Shown here: piece after piece, positions 15,450 through 23,426 of the stretch
Numbering within the stretch: position 1 is the stretch's first letter
Layout of the letters: each line of letters starts with the position of its first letter
Source: an uncultured Atopobium sp.
GTDB taxonomy: Bacteria > Actinomycetota > Coriobacteriia > Coriobacteriales > Atopobiaceae
NCBI GenBank assembly: GCA_946647055.1
Contig: CAMPCT010000008.1
Span: forward strand, 1-25,547
Direction of reading: 5' to 3'
Length of the DNA stretch: 25,547 nt
Notes under the pieces: generated by a model
Seen by the model: the letters and a program-made list of their open reading frames with translations, nothing else
Databases searched by the model: none
What the model was told of the DNA's origin: nothing
Program-made: the position numbers and the translations under genes

Positions 15450-15485
15450 TGAACAGTCCTCATGAACTCCGATTCGATGCTCTCA

Positions 15486-16349
15486 TCAAATCATTTTATA
15501 GAGCTCGTAGCAGTTGTGTCCCTTGGGAACGTCCCTGAGTTCGCCTCTCAGCAGATAGCCGTTCTTTTTGAAGAAGTCGACGTTCCAGTCTCCCGCATTT
15601 GTCAGGATCATCGAAGCGCCGTTTTCCTTCGCGAATTCCTCCACCTCTCTCAAGAAAAATGTTCCCAGGCCTTGGTGCCTCAACGGCTCCTCTACATACA
15701 GCGCATCGACGAAACCATGCACGCCCTTGTCCGCGTTCGCGATTATGCCCGCAACAAACCTGCCGTCCTTGTCCACGAGCTTCTTATTGAATCCGACGGT
15801 CTCGTATTCTGGTTCGTAGGCTTCGCTGTACGCGTCGATGCCGTTTTCAATGACCTCCGCATCCTCGTCGTTGCCGAGCAAAACACTAAGCCGGGCGCCG
15901 CTGTTGTTTGTTGGCACATAGCTCGGCGTGTCCCTGTCGAGGTATTTGACCAGGGAATAATCGATGTTCCCGTTTGCCTTCTTAAGCGTTGTAAAGACCG
16001 TGTAGCCGTGCTTCTCATAGAACGGCCTCGCCATGAAACTCGCGGTGCCAAGTGTCACGACCCTACAGCCCTTCTCTTTTGCAATGCGCTCGAGCTCTCG
16101 GATGATCAAAGAGCCGATTCCCTGATGCCGATAGCGCTCGTCCACCCAAAGGGTGTCAAGAAACATTCGCGACCAGTGGTATTCGTACGCCTGGGCAATG
16201 CATCCGCCGATAACCTCACCGTTTTCGTTCTCGACTTTGAGAACGAACTCCTCCTCGTCCGCGTCCACTTCGCGCGGCACGATCTCGTTGATCTTCTCGG
16301 CGATATATGCGGCGTCTTCTCTTGTCAGGTCCTCGGTCTTGTAATCCAT
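15486..16349 (-). CDS. Tandem-GNAT acetyltransferase
   Basis: 287 aa with two complete GNAT folds. The first acetyl-CoA-binding motif is RHQGIG (74-79) followed by FYEKHGY; the second is RHQGLG (224-229) followed by FFKKNGY near 262. The near-identical motif sequences point to internal duplication. Such proteins transfer acetyl groups from acetyl-CoA to amines; the substrate cannot be told. It starts 14 nt after the stop of the GNAT-serine-hydrolase fusion, so the two are cotranscribed. Confidence 0.9.
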   Translation of the reverse strand: MDYKTEDLTREDAAYIAEKINEIVPREVDADEEEFVLKVENENGEVIGGCIAQAYEYHWSRMFLDTLWVDERYRHQGIGSLIIRELERIAKEKGCRVVTLGTASFMARPFYEKHGYTVFTTLKKANGNIDYSLVKYLDRDTPSYVPTNNSGARLSVLLGNDEDAEVIENGIDAYSEAYEPEYETVGFNKKLVDKDGRFVAGIIANADKGVHGFVDALYVEEPLRHQGLGTFFLREVEEFAKENGASMILTNAGDWNVDFFKKNGYLLRGELRDVPKGHNCYELYKMI

Positions 16350-16363
16350 TTCTCGATCTCCGC

Positions 16364-17875
16364 CTAGGCCTTTGCGTTTTTGTAGATCTCGCAGGCGATG
16401 TCGTTCATCGCCTCATCGGCTGCTTCCGTGACGTTGTTGTACATCACGGAAACGCAGATGTCCTTCTTGCGCGAGAAGACCCAGCTCGTCAGGAAGCCCC
16501 AGTTCTCTCCGGTATGGCCGGCAACGCTGTCTTTGCGTGCCTCAGATTCCCAAACGTCAAGGCAAAGGCCGTAGTCGTCCATGACAGGCGCCATCATGCG
16601 CCGTGCGGTCTTCTTCTTGAGGAAGCCGCCCCTGCGATAGCTTCTGGAAAGAGCGATGCCTACCTTCACCAGTTCCGAGGGCGTGGTCCATAGGCCCGCA
16701 GCAGCGTGCTCGGGATAATAGTGGTAGCCGTGGTTTGGGTCCTCCTTGAGGCCGAGCCTGCCACCGAACGCCGCGTTGGCGACAAGGTCCTCATCAAGCG
16801 GCTGAAAGAAGCCGGTGCGCTTCAGGCCCAGAGGCTCGGCGACCTCCTTTTGGAACGCCTCGCGGAGCGTGACTCCCGTGATCCTTGTAAACGCCAGCTC
16901 GGCCAACGTGATTCCGCCGCCGGAGTACATGTGCTGCTTGCCGTAAGGCCTGATCCTGCGCAGCCTTGGCATATTGCCCTTGCCGTCCAGCACATCCTCA
17001 AGCGAGAGCGGCTCGTGGTTTGCCGGATAACCTGGGAAGCCGTGCAGGTTGTAGCCCGCGGTGTGGCTGAGCAGGGCGGAAAAGGTCAGGGGTCCCTTTT
17101 TGATGTATTCCGGCACGATGCCCGAGATGTCCGCGTCAAGGTCGATGAGCCCCTTGTCCACATACCGCAGGAGGGTCAGCGCGAACATGGGCTTTGATAC
17201 GGAGCCCGCCTGGAACAGCATATAGGGGTTCACCGGGAAGTCCTCGCCGAAGCGTCCGCTGCCGGAGCAGTAGGTGTTAAAATCACCGTCGCTGTCGCAA
17301 GCAGCGATGCTCACGCCGTAGCCCTTCTTCCCCCTGAGGTGCATAGCCTTATCCACATCAACGCCGTAAAACCTTTTGATCGTCTTGCGCGGTCCCTTCA
17401 GCATCCGCATCAAAACGACCTCATCACCCTCGATGACGCCGGTCTCCCGAAAGCCGGCCTTGTGATAGACGTGCAGGCCAAGCTCGTTGCTCGGTCCAGT
17501 CGAAAGGAAGAGCCTGTCCGCGCCGTTCTCTTTGAAGTACTTTATGATCTCCTGCAGGGCGGCCTGGCCGTAGCCCTTGCCCTGCTCGTTCTTGTCGATC
17601 ATGAAGCGCCAGAGCCAGTAGCGGTCGTCCTCGTCCTCGTCTTCCGGATCAAAGGCAAACATGCAAAAGCCAACCAGCCTCTCGTCCGCATAGATGGCAA
17701 ACGGACGTGCAGCGCCGGGGTGCTCTTTATTCGTTTCCTCCGCTTCTTTCAGCGAGTAGTCGTTCGGAGCGACGAAGGGTTGGTCCTCGCGCACGGAAAG
17801 CGCAAGCACAGCCTCGCGATTATCGTCGTTGATGGGTTCAAGCTTGATGTTCATACCCAGATCGTCCCTGCTCAT
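16364..17875 (-). CDS. GNAT acetyltransferase fused to a beta-lactamase-like serine hydrolase
   Basis: 503 aa, two domains. Residues ~8-160 are a GNAT of the spermine/spermidine acetyltransferase-like type (QPFVAPNDYSLKEA; acetyl-CoA loop QGKGYG at 98-103; YHKAGF). Residues ~165-503 are a class-C beta-lactamase/DD-peptidase-like domain with SVSK (225-228; nucleophile Ser225), YSG in place of YxN (317-319) and HTG in place of KTG near 450. No signal peptide is seen, so the hydrolase probably acts in the cytoplasm, which is unusual for this fold. The start is either ATG 17875 (weak AGGTG upstream) or ATG 17854. A GTG at 17878 is also in frame. True penicillin hydrolysis is unlikely without export; an esterase or amidase is more likely. 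Confidence 0.88.
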   Translation of the reverse strand: MSRDDLGMNIKLEPINDDNREAVLALSVREDQPFVAPNDYSLKEAEETNKEHPGAARPFAIYADERLVGFCMFAFDPEDEDEDDRYWLWRFMIDKNEQGKGYGQAALQEIIKYFKENGADRLFLSTGPSNELGLHVYHKAGFRETGVIEGDEVVLMRMLKGPRKTIKRFYGVDVDKAMHLRGKKGYGVSIAACDSDGDFNTYCSGSGRFGEDFPVNPYMLFQAGSVSKPMFALTLLRYVDKGLIDLDADISGIVPEYIKKGPLTFSALLSHTAGYNLHGFPGYPANHEPLSLEDVLDGKGNMPRLRRIRPYGKQHMYSGGGITLAELAFTRITGVTLREAFQKEVAEPLGLKRTGFFQPLDEDLVANAAFGGRLGLKEDPNHGYHYYPEHAAAGLWTTPSELVKVGIALSRSYRRGGFLKKKTARRMMAPVMDDYGLCLDVWESEARKDSVAGHTGENWGFLTSWVFSRKKDICVSVMYNNVTEAADEAMNDIACEIYKNAKA

Positions 17876-17926
17876 CACGCACCTGCCAGTTCTTTGCCAT
17901 CAATACGATGGTCAGGCCTTCCCTCT

Positions 17927-17955
17927 ATCAGAACGGCCACGAAGAAGCATATCAA
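17927..17955 (-). promoter_or_regulatory. Candidate promoter for the GNAT-serine hydrolase operon
   Basis: On the minus strand TTGATA (17955-17950) and TCTGAT (17932-17927) are spaced by 17 bp, with 5/6 and 4/6 matches to the vegetative consensus. It lies in the 99-bp gap between the XRE gene and the fusion gene. Inspection only. Confidence 0.3.
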
Positions 17956-17974
17956 CAAGGGGAGGGATGATAGA

Positions 17975-18502
17975 TCAGCCGTCTTCTATTGTCCTCATCA
18001 GGTTCTGCTTGCATCTTACGCTGTATTGCAGGGTATAGGATGCCGCCCCAGCGCTCAATGCGTCCTGTATCTCGGCAATCTCCCTTGTCACATCATCAAG
18101 GTTCCTGTACCAGGCGAGAAACGTATTCTGCGAAAACGCCGTGTCGTTCCCATCCGAAGCATAGAGCGCGTACTTGGGGCTGTTCTTGCCGCCCTTGAAC
18201 TGCTGCGACCGGACTACCTTTGACGCGCTGACAATCACCCCTTCATTCGGTGAGAAGATCCTGATCGTGTTCGAGGGCCTACCGCCTTCGGAGACGTCCG
18301 GCGTGCCTTCTCCACCCAGCAAGCTGTCCAGTGAGACACTCAACTTCTTCGACAGGACCAGAAGCTTGTCTACTTCTGGATATCCTTCCCCCAACTCCCA
18401 TTTTGAAACGGCCTGCCTGCTTACCCCCAGCATCTCTGCCAGCCCCTCCTGCGAGAGCTGGTTCTTCTTGCGAAGCATCTGCAGGTTTTCTCCAAAGCTC
18501 AT
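17975..18502 (-). CDS. XRE-family helix-turn-helix regulator
   Basis: 175 aa. The N-terminal Cro/C1-type HTH is clear: LQMLRKKNQLSQEGLAEMLG and VSRQAVSKWELGEGYP with the recognition helix about residues 27-37. After a hinge near 60-75, residues 80-175 form a domain I cannot name (begins TIRIFSPNEGVIVSASKVV). AAGGAGGA 8 nt upstream fixes the ATG at 18502; the open frame to 18631 is not used. Operator-like dyads upstream suggest autoregulation. It probably controls the acetyltransferase genes on either side. Confidence 0.9.
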   Translation of the reverse strand: MSFGENLQMLRKKNQLSQEGLAEMLGVSRQAVSKWELGEGYPEVDKLLVLSKKLSVSLDSLLGGEGTPDVSEGGRPSNTIRIFSPNEGVIVSASKVVRSQQFKGGKNSPKYALYASDGNDTAFSQNTFLAWYRNLDDVTREIAEIQDALSAGAASYTLQYSVRCKQNLMRTIEDG

Positions 18503-18552
18503 GATTGCGTCCTCCTTACAGATAGTGCCTTCCTTGCAAAAGGAGCGTAGAG

Positions 18553-18607
18553 CTTGAGATGCGTTGTTTCTACCAACCTCAATTTGCCTTACCGCAACTT
18601 GAGGTTG
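18553..18607. promoter_or_regulatory. Operator-like cluster of CTTGAGRT half-sites upstream of the XRE gene
   Basis: A 9-bp inverted repeat CAACCTCAA/TTGAGGTTG (18574-18582 with 18599-18607, 16-bp spacer) includes two half-sites, and a third half-site CTTGAGAT lies at 18553-18560. It sits 50-105 bp upstream of the XRE start, where an autoregulated promoter is expected. Confidence 0.55.
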
Positions 18608-18667
18608 CATTCTCTCTTGTTGTCGAACCAATATGACAAATCCCCGTTTTGCTGCGGTAGAGCATAG

Positions 18668-19108
18668 CTACAGATCTTTTCTGAAGCAGATGATTCGATT
18701 GGCTTCCTCAAATCCCAAGGACAGGTGAAACTTGACACTGTCCGCATTGCCAAGCTCGCAATCGCTGGCAAACTCGGTGCAGCCCTTTTCTCTTGCCCAT
18801 CTCTCGCATGCCGACAGCAGCTCTGCGGCATGGCCTTGCTTCCGATATCCCTCGGAGACGAAAATGCCTTCCAGATATCCGACGGGTGAGCTCTCCGTTC
18901 CCTCAACATAATCGTGACGCAGCTGGCACTGTGCAAAGGCGATCGGCTCATCATCAACACAGGTGATAAAGCACGCCGCCTCGTCACTCTTTGCCAGCTT
19001 GCGAAACTCGACTTCCAAATCCCGCGGATCATTGTCAGCCCAAAGGTGAATTGCCAAATCCGCAAGCACCTTGGCATCTTCAGCTTTCGCTCTCCTGATC
19101 ATATGCAT
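18668..19108 (-). CDS. AAC(6')-Ic/Iy-like aminoglycoside 6'-N-acetyltransferase (GNAT)
   Basis: 146 aa. The block LRHDYVEGTESSPVGYLEG (63-81) followed by IFV, the acetyl-CoA loop YRKQGHA (88-94), EKGCTEFASDCELGN and FHLSLGFEEANR match the arrangement I recall for chromosomal AAC(6')-Iy/Ic enzymes, which acetylate the 6'-amine of aminoglycosides. Start at 19108 (GGAAGG about 6-10 nt upstream); ATG 19102 is an alternative. Overall size is the same. In an anaerobe, aminoglycoside uptake is poor, so the physiological substrate may be another amine. The resistance call is by similarity only. Confidence 0.8.
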   Translation of the reverse strand: MHMIRRAKAEDAKVLADLAIHLWADNDPRDLEVEFRKLAKSDEAACFITCVDDEPIAFAQCQLRHDYVEGTESSPVGYLEGIFVSEGYRKQGHAAELLSACERWAREKGCTEFASDCELGNADSVKFHLSLGFEEANRIICFRKDL

Positions 19109-19164
19109 ATCGCCTTCCGCAGATTCGAATCGCTTGGTTCAAAAGGCGCTGGAACGAAGCCTGT

Positions 19165-20499
19165 CTATTGGTGGCACAAGCAGCATACCGTCTCGACGTG
19201 GTACGTCTGGGGGAAGAGGTCGACGGGCGTCAGGCGGACGGGGCGGAAGCTCCCCATCTCCTCAAAGCGCGCGAGATCGCGGGCGAGCGTGGCCGGGTCG
19301 CAGGACACGTAGGCGATGGCGCGCGCTGGCTGCTCGGAGAGCTGCTCCACGACGTCCTTGGCAAGGCCTGCGCGCGGCGGGTCCACGACGATGACGTCGG
19401 CGTCCGTGTCGGGGAACTCGCGCCCGGCGTCACCGCCCTGCGCGTCGACGTTGTCGAGGCCAGCCTTCTCGAGGTTGCGGCGCAGGTCGCGCACGGCAGG
19501 CCCGTAGCTCTCGACCGCCGAGACGAAGCCCGTGCGCCGTGCGAGGGGGAGCGTGAAGGTGCCGGCGCCGCAGTAGAGGTCCATGGCCTCGTCGTCGGGC
19601 TGGGGGTCGAGTGCCTCCATGACCAGCTCGACCAAGCGCTCGGCACCAGCGGTGTTGACCTGGAAAAAGGATGGCGCGGAGAGGCGCATGAGCTCGCCCG
19701 CGATGCGCTCGGACCATGAGCCTGCGCCGGCCAAGCGCTCGACCCCGGCCACCTTGCGCGCCTTCATGGGACCCTTCGTCATGACGCGCACCACGGACGA
19801 CGCCTTGGTGGCGTCACGCACGACCTTGGCAACCTGGGCGCGGGGGAAGGGACCCGTGGGACCCCAGAGCGAGACCTCGACGTCCCTCGTGCGCTCGGAT
19901 ACGCGAATGCCCACGCGCTCGAGCGACAGCGAGCTCGAGCTCGAGAGGTACGATAGGGCGCCCGAGACCGAGTGGGTGAGCTTGGAGAAGCGCTTGGGGA
20001 GCAGCGGGAACGAGTCGATGCGCACCACGCGTCCCACCAGCGGGTCGAACATGCCCAGCACGAAGCGTCCACCCTCCTGGGAGACGACGAGCTCGGCCTT
20101 GTTGCGGTAGCCCCAGTCGGGGCCGGGGTCCTCGCAGGGGGCGACGAGCGCCTCTGCCCGCTCTGCGTCGAAGTGTCCGACGCGCGTGAGCGAGCTGACC
20201 ACGTTGTCGCGTTTTGCCGCGAGCTGGGCCTGACGGGAGAGCGCGGCCCACGGGCATGCCCCGCCCAGGCCGGTGAGGTCGTGATGCGGGGCGACGCGGT
20301 CGGGGCTGGCCTCGAGAACCTCGGTGACCGTCGCGTGCGACAGGGTGGGGGAGTCCTGCGTCACCTGGGCGAGGACGACGTCGCCGGGGACGCCCCCCTG
20401 GACGAAGACGACCTTGCCCTCGTCGTCATGCGCTATGGCCTCGGGTCCATAGGCCATGCGCTCGACGCACAGCCGGATGGTCTCACCTATGACGGGCAT
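19165..20499 (-). CDS. rlmD: 23S rRNA (uracil-5-)-methyltransferase, RlmD/TrmA family
   Basis: 444 aa, SAM-dependent m5U RNA methyltransferase. A TRAM-like beta-barrel (about 5-65) is followed by the central domain, FFQVNTA (278-284), the SAM loop DLYCGAGTF (307-315), VVDPPRAGL (371-379) and the catalytic YVSCDPATLARDL (Cys400). The cluster-binding cysteines of E. coli RlmD seem reduced to one (GGACPW, Cys82), so a 4Fe-4S cluster is doubtful. A run of serines (about 185-190) is encoded by a GAGCTC-type microrepeat at 19931-19945. It starts 3 nt after the ppk1 stop, so the two share a transcript. RlmD, RlmC, RlmCD and TrmA cannot be separated with certainty. Confidence 0.9.
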   Translation of the reverse strand: MPVIGETIRLCVERMAYGPEAIAHDDEGKVVFVQGGVPGDVVLAQVTQDSPTLSHATVTEVLEASPDRVAPHHDLTGLGGACPWAALSRQAQLAAKRDNVVSSLTRVGHFDAERAEALVAPCEDPGPDWGYRNKAELVVSQEGGRFVLGMFDPLVGRVVRIDSFPLLPKRFSKLTHSVSGALSYLSSSSSLSLERVGIRVSERTRDVEVSLWGPTGPFPRAQVAKVVRDATKASSVVRVMTKGPMKARKVAGVERLAGAGSWSERIAGELMRLSAPSFFQVNTAGAERLVELVMEALDPQPDDEAMDLYCGAGTFTLPLARRTGFVSAVESYGPAVRDLRRNLEKAGLDNVDAQGGDAGREFPDTDADVIVVDPPRAGLAKDVVEQLSEQPARAIAYVSCDPATLARDLARFEEMGSFRPVRLTPVDLFPQTYHVETVCCLCHQ

Positions 20500-20502
20500 G
20501 CC

Positions 20503-22938
20503 CTATCGCTCCTTGCTCCCAAAGAAGAGGGTCCTGAGGCCGCTGCCGATGAGGGAGAGCGCCTTGCCGACCCTGCCCTGGTCCTCACGTGCCTCGGCAC
20601 GATCCACTGCCTGCGTCGCGGCCTTGCGGACGCGCGCGCCACCCTCGCTGGCCGCCTGGCGCGCCGCGGAGACGACGCGGTGGACCGGGGTGTCGGCAGA
20701 AGGCGAGCTTGACGAGAAGAGCATGCGCTCCTCGACGTCGGCGGGGATGTGGGTGAGCATCGCTGACAGCGACGAGAGCGGCTTGCGGCTCGCCTCGCTT
20801 GCCTCGTCGGCGCGGCGATAGGCGAGTGCGATGAGCACCTCCTGCGAGTTGATGGGCTCCTCGCCCTCCTCGACCTCGACGCGCTCCCAGACTCCCTTGG
20901 GCGAGAGCACGCGCGCCTTGACGTTGTCGAGTAGCTGGAGGTTCATGTACTGCATGACCATCTCGCGGCAGGTGGGGTCGAGGACGGGGTAGGCGATCTC
21001 GACGCGGCGCTCGGTGTTGCGCGTCATCATGTCGGCGCTCGAGAGGTAGAGCGTGTCGATGTCCTCGCCAAAGGCGTAGACGCGCGCGTGCTCGAGCAGG
21101 CGGCCGACGATCTGGTGCACCTCGATGCCCTCGGTCTTGCCCTCGATGCCGGGCAAGATGCAGCAGATGCCGCGGATGATGACGGAGACCTCGACGCCGG
21201 CCTGCGAGGCCTCGGCGAGCTTGTCGATGACGTCACGGTCGGTGAGCGAGTTCATCTTGAGGAAGACGCGCGCGGGCTGGCCCGAGTTGGCACGGGAGAT
21301 CTCGCGGTCGATGCCCCGCATGACCATCGGCTTGAGGCCGGCGGGTGCCACCGCGAGGTAGTCATAGGCGCCCGCGAGGTTGCCCAGGGTGAGGTTGCGG
21401 AAGAACGCGTTGCCGTCGGCCCCGATGCCCGCATCTGCCGTGAGCAGCATGAAGTCGGAGTAGAGGCGGGCGGTCTTCTCGTTGAAGTTGCCGGTGCCCA
21501 GGCAGGTGATGTGGCTCACGCCGCTGGCATCGTGATAGGTAATCTGGCAGATCTTGGAGTGGCACTTGAAGCCCTCGGAGCCATAGATGACGGTGATGCC
21601 CGCGGCCTCGAGGCGCTCTGCCCAGACGATGTTGTTGGCCTCGTCGAAGCGTGCGCGCAGCTCCATGAGGACGGTCACGTCCTTGCCGTTCTCGGCTGCC
21701 GCGATGAGGCTCTCGCACAGGCGCGACTGCTTGGCCACGCGGTAGAGGGTGATCTTGATGGCGATGCAGGCGTCGTCCGCGGAGGCCTCGCGCAGGAGGT
21801 CGAGCAGGGGCGACATGGACTCGTAGGGGTAGAAGAGCAGGATGTCGTGGTCCTCCACCTGGGTGCGCATGGGGATGCCCGGCACGACCATGGGGGAGAG
21901 CTGGGGCTCGAAGGGCTCGAAGGTGAGCTCCGCGCGGCGTGCCTCGGGGATGTGGTCCTCGATGGCGTAGACGTGTGACATGTCGAGGGGCATGTCGAGG
22001 GTGAAGACGCGCTCGTTCGAGAGACCGAGCTCGTTGGCGATGAACTTGAGGTGCTCGGACGGCACCTCTCCCTGGATCTCGAGGCGGATGGGCTGGAGGT
22101 GCTGCCTGCGCCTCAGGACCTTCCTCATGTGCTTGCGGTAGTCCTCCTCCTCCTCGACGCCCTCGCCATCGGGGTCGATGTCGGCGTTGCGCGTGATGCG
22201 GATGACGGCGGACGAGGTGGGCACGTAGGAGCCAAAGACGCCGGCGAGCCTGCGCCTGATGACGTCCTCGATGAGCGTGTAGCGGTACTGCCCCTCTGCC
22301 GAGGGGAGGCTGATGAGGCGCTGCACGCTCGAGGGGACCTCAACCATGCCGAGGAGTCCCTGCTCGTCCTGGGAGTCGAGCGAGCATATGACATAGAGCT
22401 GGGTGTTGCGCAGGTTGGGGAAGGGGTGGCGCGGGTCGATGATCAGCGGCGACACGAGGGGCGATATCGAGCTGTTCCAGAGCCCGGTCAGCGCGGAGAG
22501 GTCATCGTCGGTGAGCTCGTCGCAGCCAACGCGCACGACGCCCTGTGCCGCGAGCGCGGACTCGATCTCGTGGAAGGTCGCCTGCTGGCGCTCGAGGTAG
22601 CCCGGAAGGACCTCGAAGACGCTCGCGAGCTGCTCGGTGGGGGTCTGGTTGGAGCGGTTGTCCTTTGGCTGCTTCTTGAGCTGCGAGAGCTCGGTGAGGC
22701 CACCGATGCGAATCATGAACCACTCGTCAAGGTTCGAGGCGAAGATGGCGCAGAACTTGAGGCGCTCGAAGAGGGGGACCGACTCGTCGGCGCCTTCGTC
22801 GAGGACGCGGTTGTCGAACGCGAGCCAGCTGATCTCGCGATTCTGTGTGAAGGAGAAGTCCCTGTTCTTGCGGTGCTTGGTAGGCGCGGGGGCCTCCTCG
22901 GGCGTCGTTGGCTCCGACTGCTTTGTATCCTTGGACAT
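20503..22938 (-). CDS. ppk1: Polyphosphate kinase 1
   Basis: 811 aa. Makes polyphosphate from ATP. NREISWLAFDNRVLDE (33-48), the FASNLDEWFMIRIGGL stretch (66-81), RFDEANNIVWAERLE (430-444), GSEGFKCHSKI with the autophosphorylated His460 and LEHARVYAFGEDIDTLYLSSAD (His617; split near 615-635) are standard PPK1 features. The C-terminus runs about 80-100 residues past the core, with a charged tail (RVRKAATQAVDRAEARE) of unknown role. AAGGAGGAG 5-10 nt upstream supports the start. It probably opens the ppk1-rlmD unit. Confidence 0.96.
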   Translation of the reverse strand: MSKDTKQSEPTTPEEAPAPTKHRKNRDFSFTQNREISWLAFDNRVLDEGADESVPLFERLKFCAIFASNLDEWFMIRIGGLTELSQLKKQPKDNRSNQTPTEQLASVFEVLPGYLERQQATFHEIESALAAQGVVRVGCDELTDDDLSALTGLWNSSISPLVSPLIIDPRHPFPNLRNTQLYVICSLDSQDEQGLLGMVEVPSSVQRLISLPSAEGQYRYTLIEDVIRRRLAGVFGSYVPTSSAVIRITRNADIDPDGEGVEEEEDYRKHMRKVLRRRQHLQPIRLEIQGEVPSEHLKFIANELGLSNERVFTLDMPLDMSHVYAIEDHIPEARRAELTFEPFEPQLSPMVVPGIPMRTQVEDHDILLFYPYESMSPLLDLLREASADDACIAIKITLYRVAKQSRLCESLIAAAENGKDVTVLMELRARFDEANNIVWAERLEAAGITVIYGSEGFKCHSKICQITYHDASGVSHITCLGTGNFNEKTARLYSDFMLLTADAGIGADGNAFFRNLTLGNLAGAYDYLAVAPAGLKPMVMRGIDREISRANSGQPARVFLKMNSLTDRDVIDKLAEASQAGVEVSVIIRGICCILPGIEGKTEGIEVHQIVGRLLEHARVYAFGEDIDTLYLSSADMMTRNTERRVEIAYPVLDPTCREMVMQYMNLQLLDNVKARVLSPKGVWERVEVEEGEEPINSQEVLIALAYRRADEASEASRKPLSSLSAMLTHIPADVEERMLFSSSSPSADTPVHRVVSAARQAASEGGARVRKAATQAVDRAEAREDQGRVGKALSLIGSGLRTLFFGSKER

Positions 22939-23003
22939 CCGGCTCCTCCTTGCTGCGACTGAAGGCTAACACCCCTTATCTTACCAGCGTGGCAACGGTG
23001 TGT

Positions 23004-23034
23004 GGCCAATTGGGCGATGGCTGGGCCAAATGGG
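23004..23034. repeat. Direct repeat GGCCAAwTGGG upstream of ppk1
   Basis: GGCCAATTGGG (23004-23014) and GGCCAAATGGG (23024-23034) differ at one base and are exactly 20 bp apart, two helical turns. The spacing suits binding of two protein subunits on one face of the DNA. They lie 66-96 bp upstream of the ppk1 start, within the likely promoter. Confidence 0.6.
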
Positions 23035-23088
23035 TCGGTAAGGGGAGATTCCGCATATTCTGATAAAGGGAATGTATATAAACCAAAT

Positions 23089-23112
23089 TAAACTGAATAC
23101 GCGTTCAGTTTA
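23089..23112. promoter_or_regulatory. 24-bp perfect inverted repeat, TetR-operator-like
   Basis: TAAACTGAA (23089-23097) and TTCAGTTTA (23104-23112) flank a 6-bp TACGCG spacer, so arms are exact. Close relatives (ACTGAA-N6-TTCAGT) are common TetR-family operators. No regulator gene is next to it. It is between ppk1 and arcA and could serve either. Confidence 0.6.
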
Positions 23113-23287
23113 GGCCGATGCCTTCCATCATTTCTGCAAACATTTATAGAATAAATAAATACTTGCAAAATCTAATATATCGTCCCAGTTGGTTAGCATT
23201 CAGGATGAATCACAAGAGCCTGATGCATGATATGTATTCACGTTTCCTAACCGTTAACAGTCCTAAACCTACCGTTCGCGGCGCTTC

Positions 23288-23316
23288 TTCGCATACGACT
23301 CAAAATTGTATATAGT
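23288..23316 (+). promoter_or_regulatory. Candidate promoter for arcA
   Basis: TTCGCA (23288-23293) and TATAGT (23311-23316) are spaced by 17 bp and match the vegetative consensus at 4/6 and 5/6. Transcription would begin near 23323, giving a leader of about 100 nt with a small hairpin before the Shine-Dalgarno. Confidence 0.45.
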
Positions 23317-23389
23317 CAACTAATGGTTTGTTGCGGGGGTCGTGCCATGCATGTCGACTCGGCACCCGTGTTTGTTCCATCCGTTGGAG

Positions 23390-23404
23390 GCCGGCTAAGC
23401 CGGC
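23390..23404 (+). other. Leader hairpin upstream of arcA
   Basis: GCCGGC (23390-23395) and GCCGGC (23399-23404) pair over 6 bp around a TAA loop, ending about 4 nt before the AAAGGAGTGGGAGG ribosome-binding stretch. It could tune translation of arcA or protect the message. Confidence 0.5.
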
Positions 23405-23426
23405 ACGAAAGGAGTGGGAGGCACCC

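Larger units (their letters stand above)
22939..23426. other. A/T-rich control region between divergent ppk1 and arcA
   Basis: 488 bp with no supported gene. It contains the two direct repeats, the 24-bp dyad, an A/T-rich core (about 23100-23320), a candidate arcA promoter and a GCCGGC-TAA-GCCGGC hairpin (23390-23404). A weak ppk1 -10 (TAAGAT, minus strand, 22983-22978) has no good -35. The dyad TGCATGATATGTATTCA near 23224-23240 might be an ArgR-type site, but this is a loose match. A 65-codon frame at 23118-23315 has no Shine-Dalgarno or family and is not called. Confidence 0.7.

Noticed and set aside
19122..19131. GATTCGAATC as a tRNA fragment marking an integration site
   Set aside because: A 10-bp palindrome resembling a T-loop, but no tRNA arms fold around it and no matching repeat is seen at the other end of the accessory stretch.
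23118..23315. 65-codon frame in the ppk1-arcA gap
   Set aside because: No Shine-Dalgarno, no family and A/T-rich composition unlike local genes.
23328..23426. Upstream in-frame extension of arcA
   Set aside because: No start signal, and the deiminase domain begins at the ATG with GGAG upstream at 23427.
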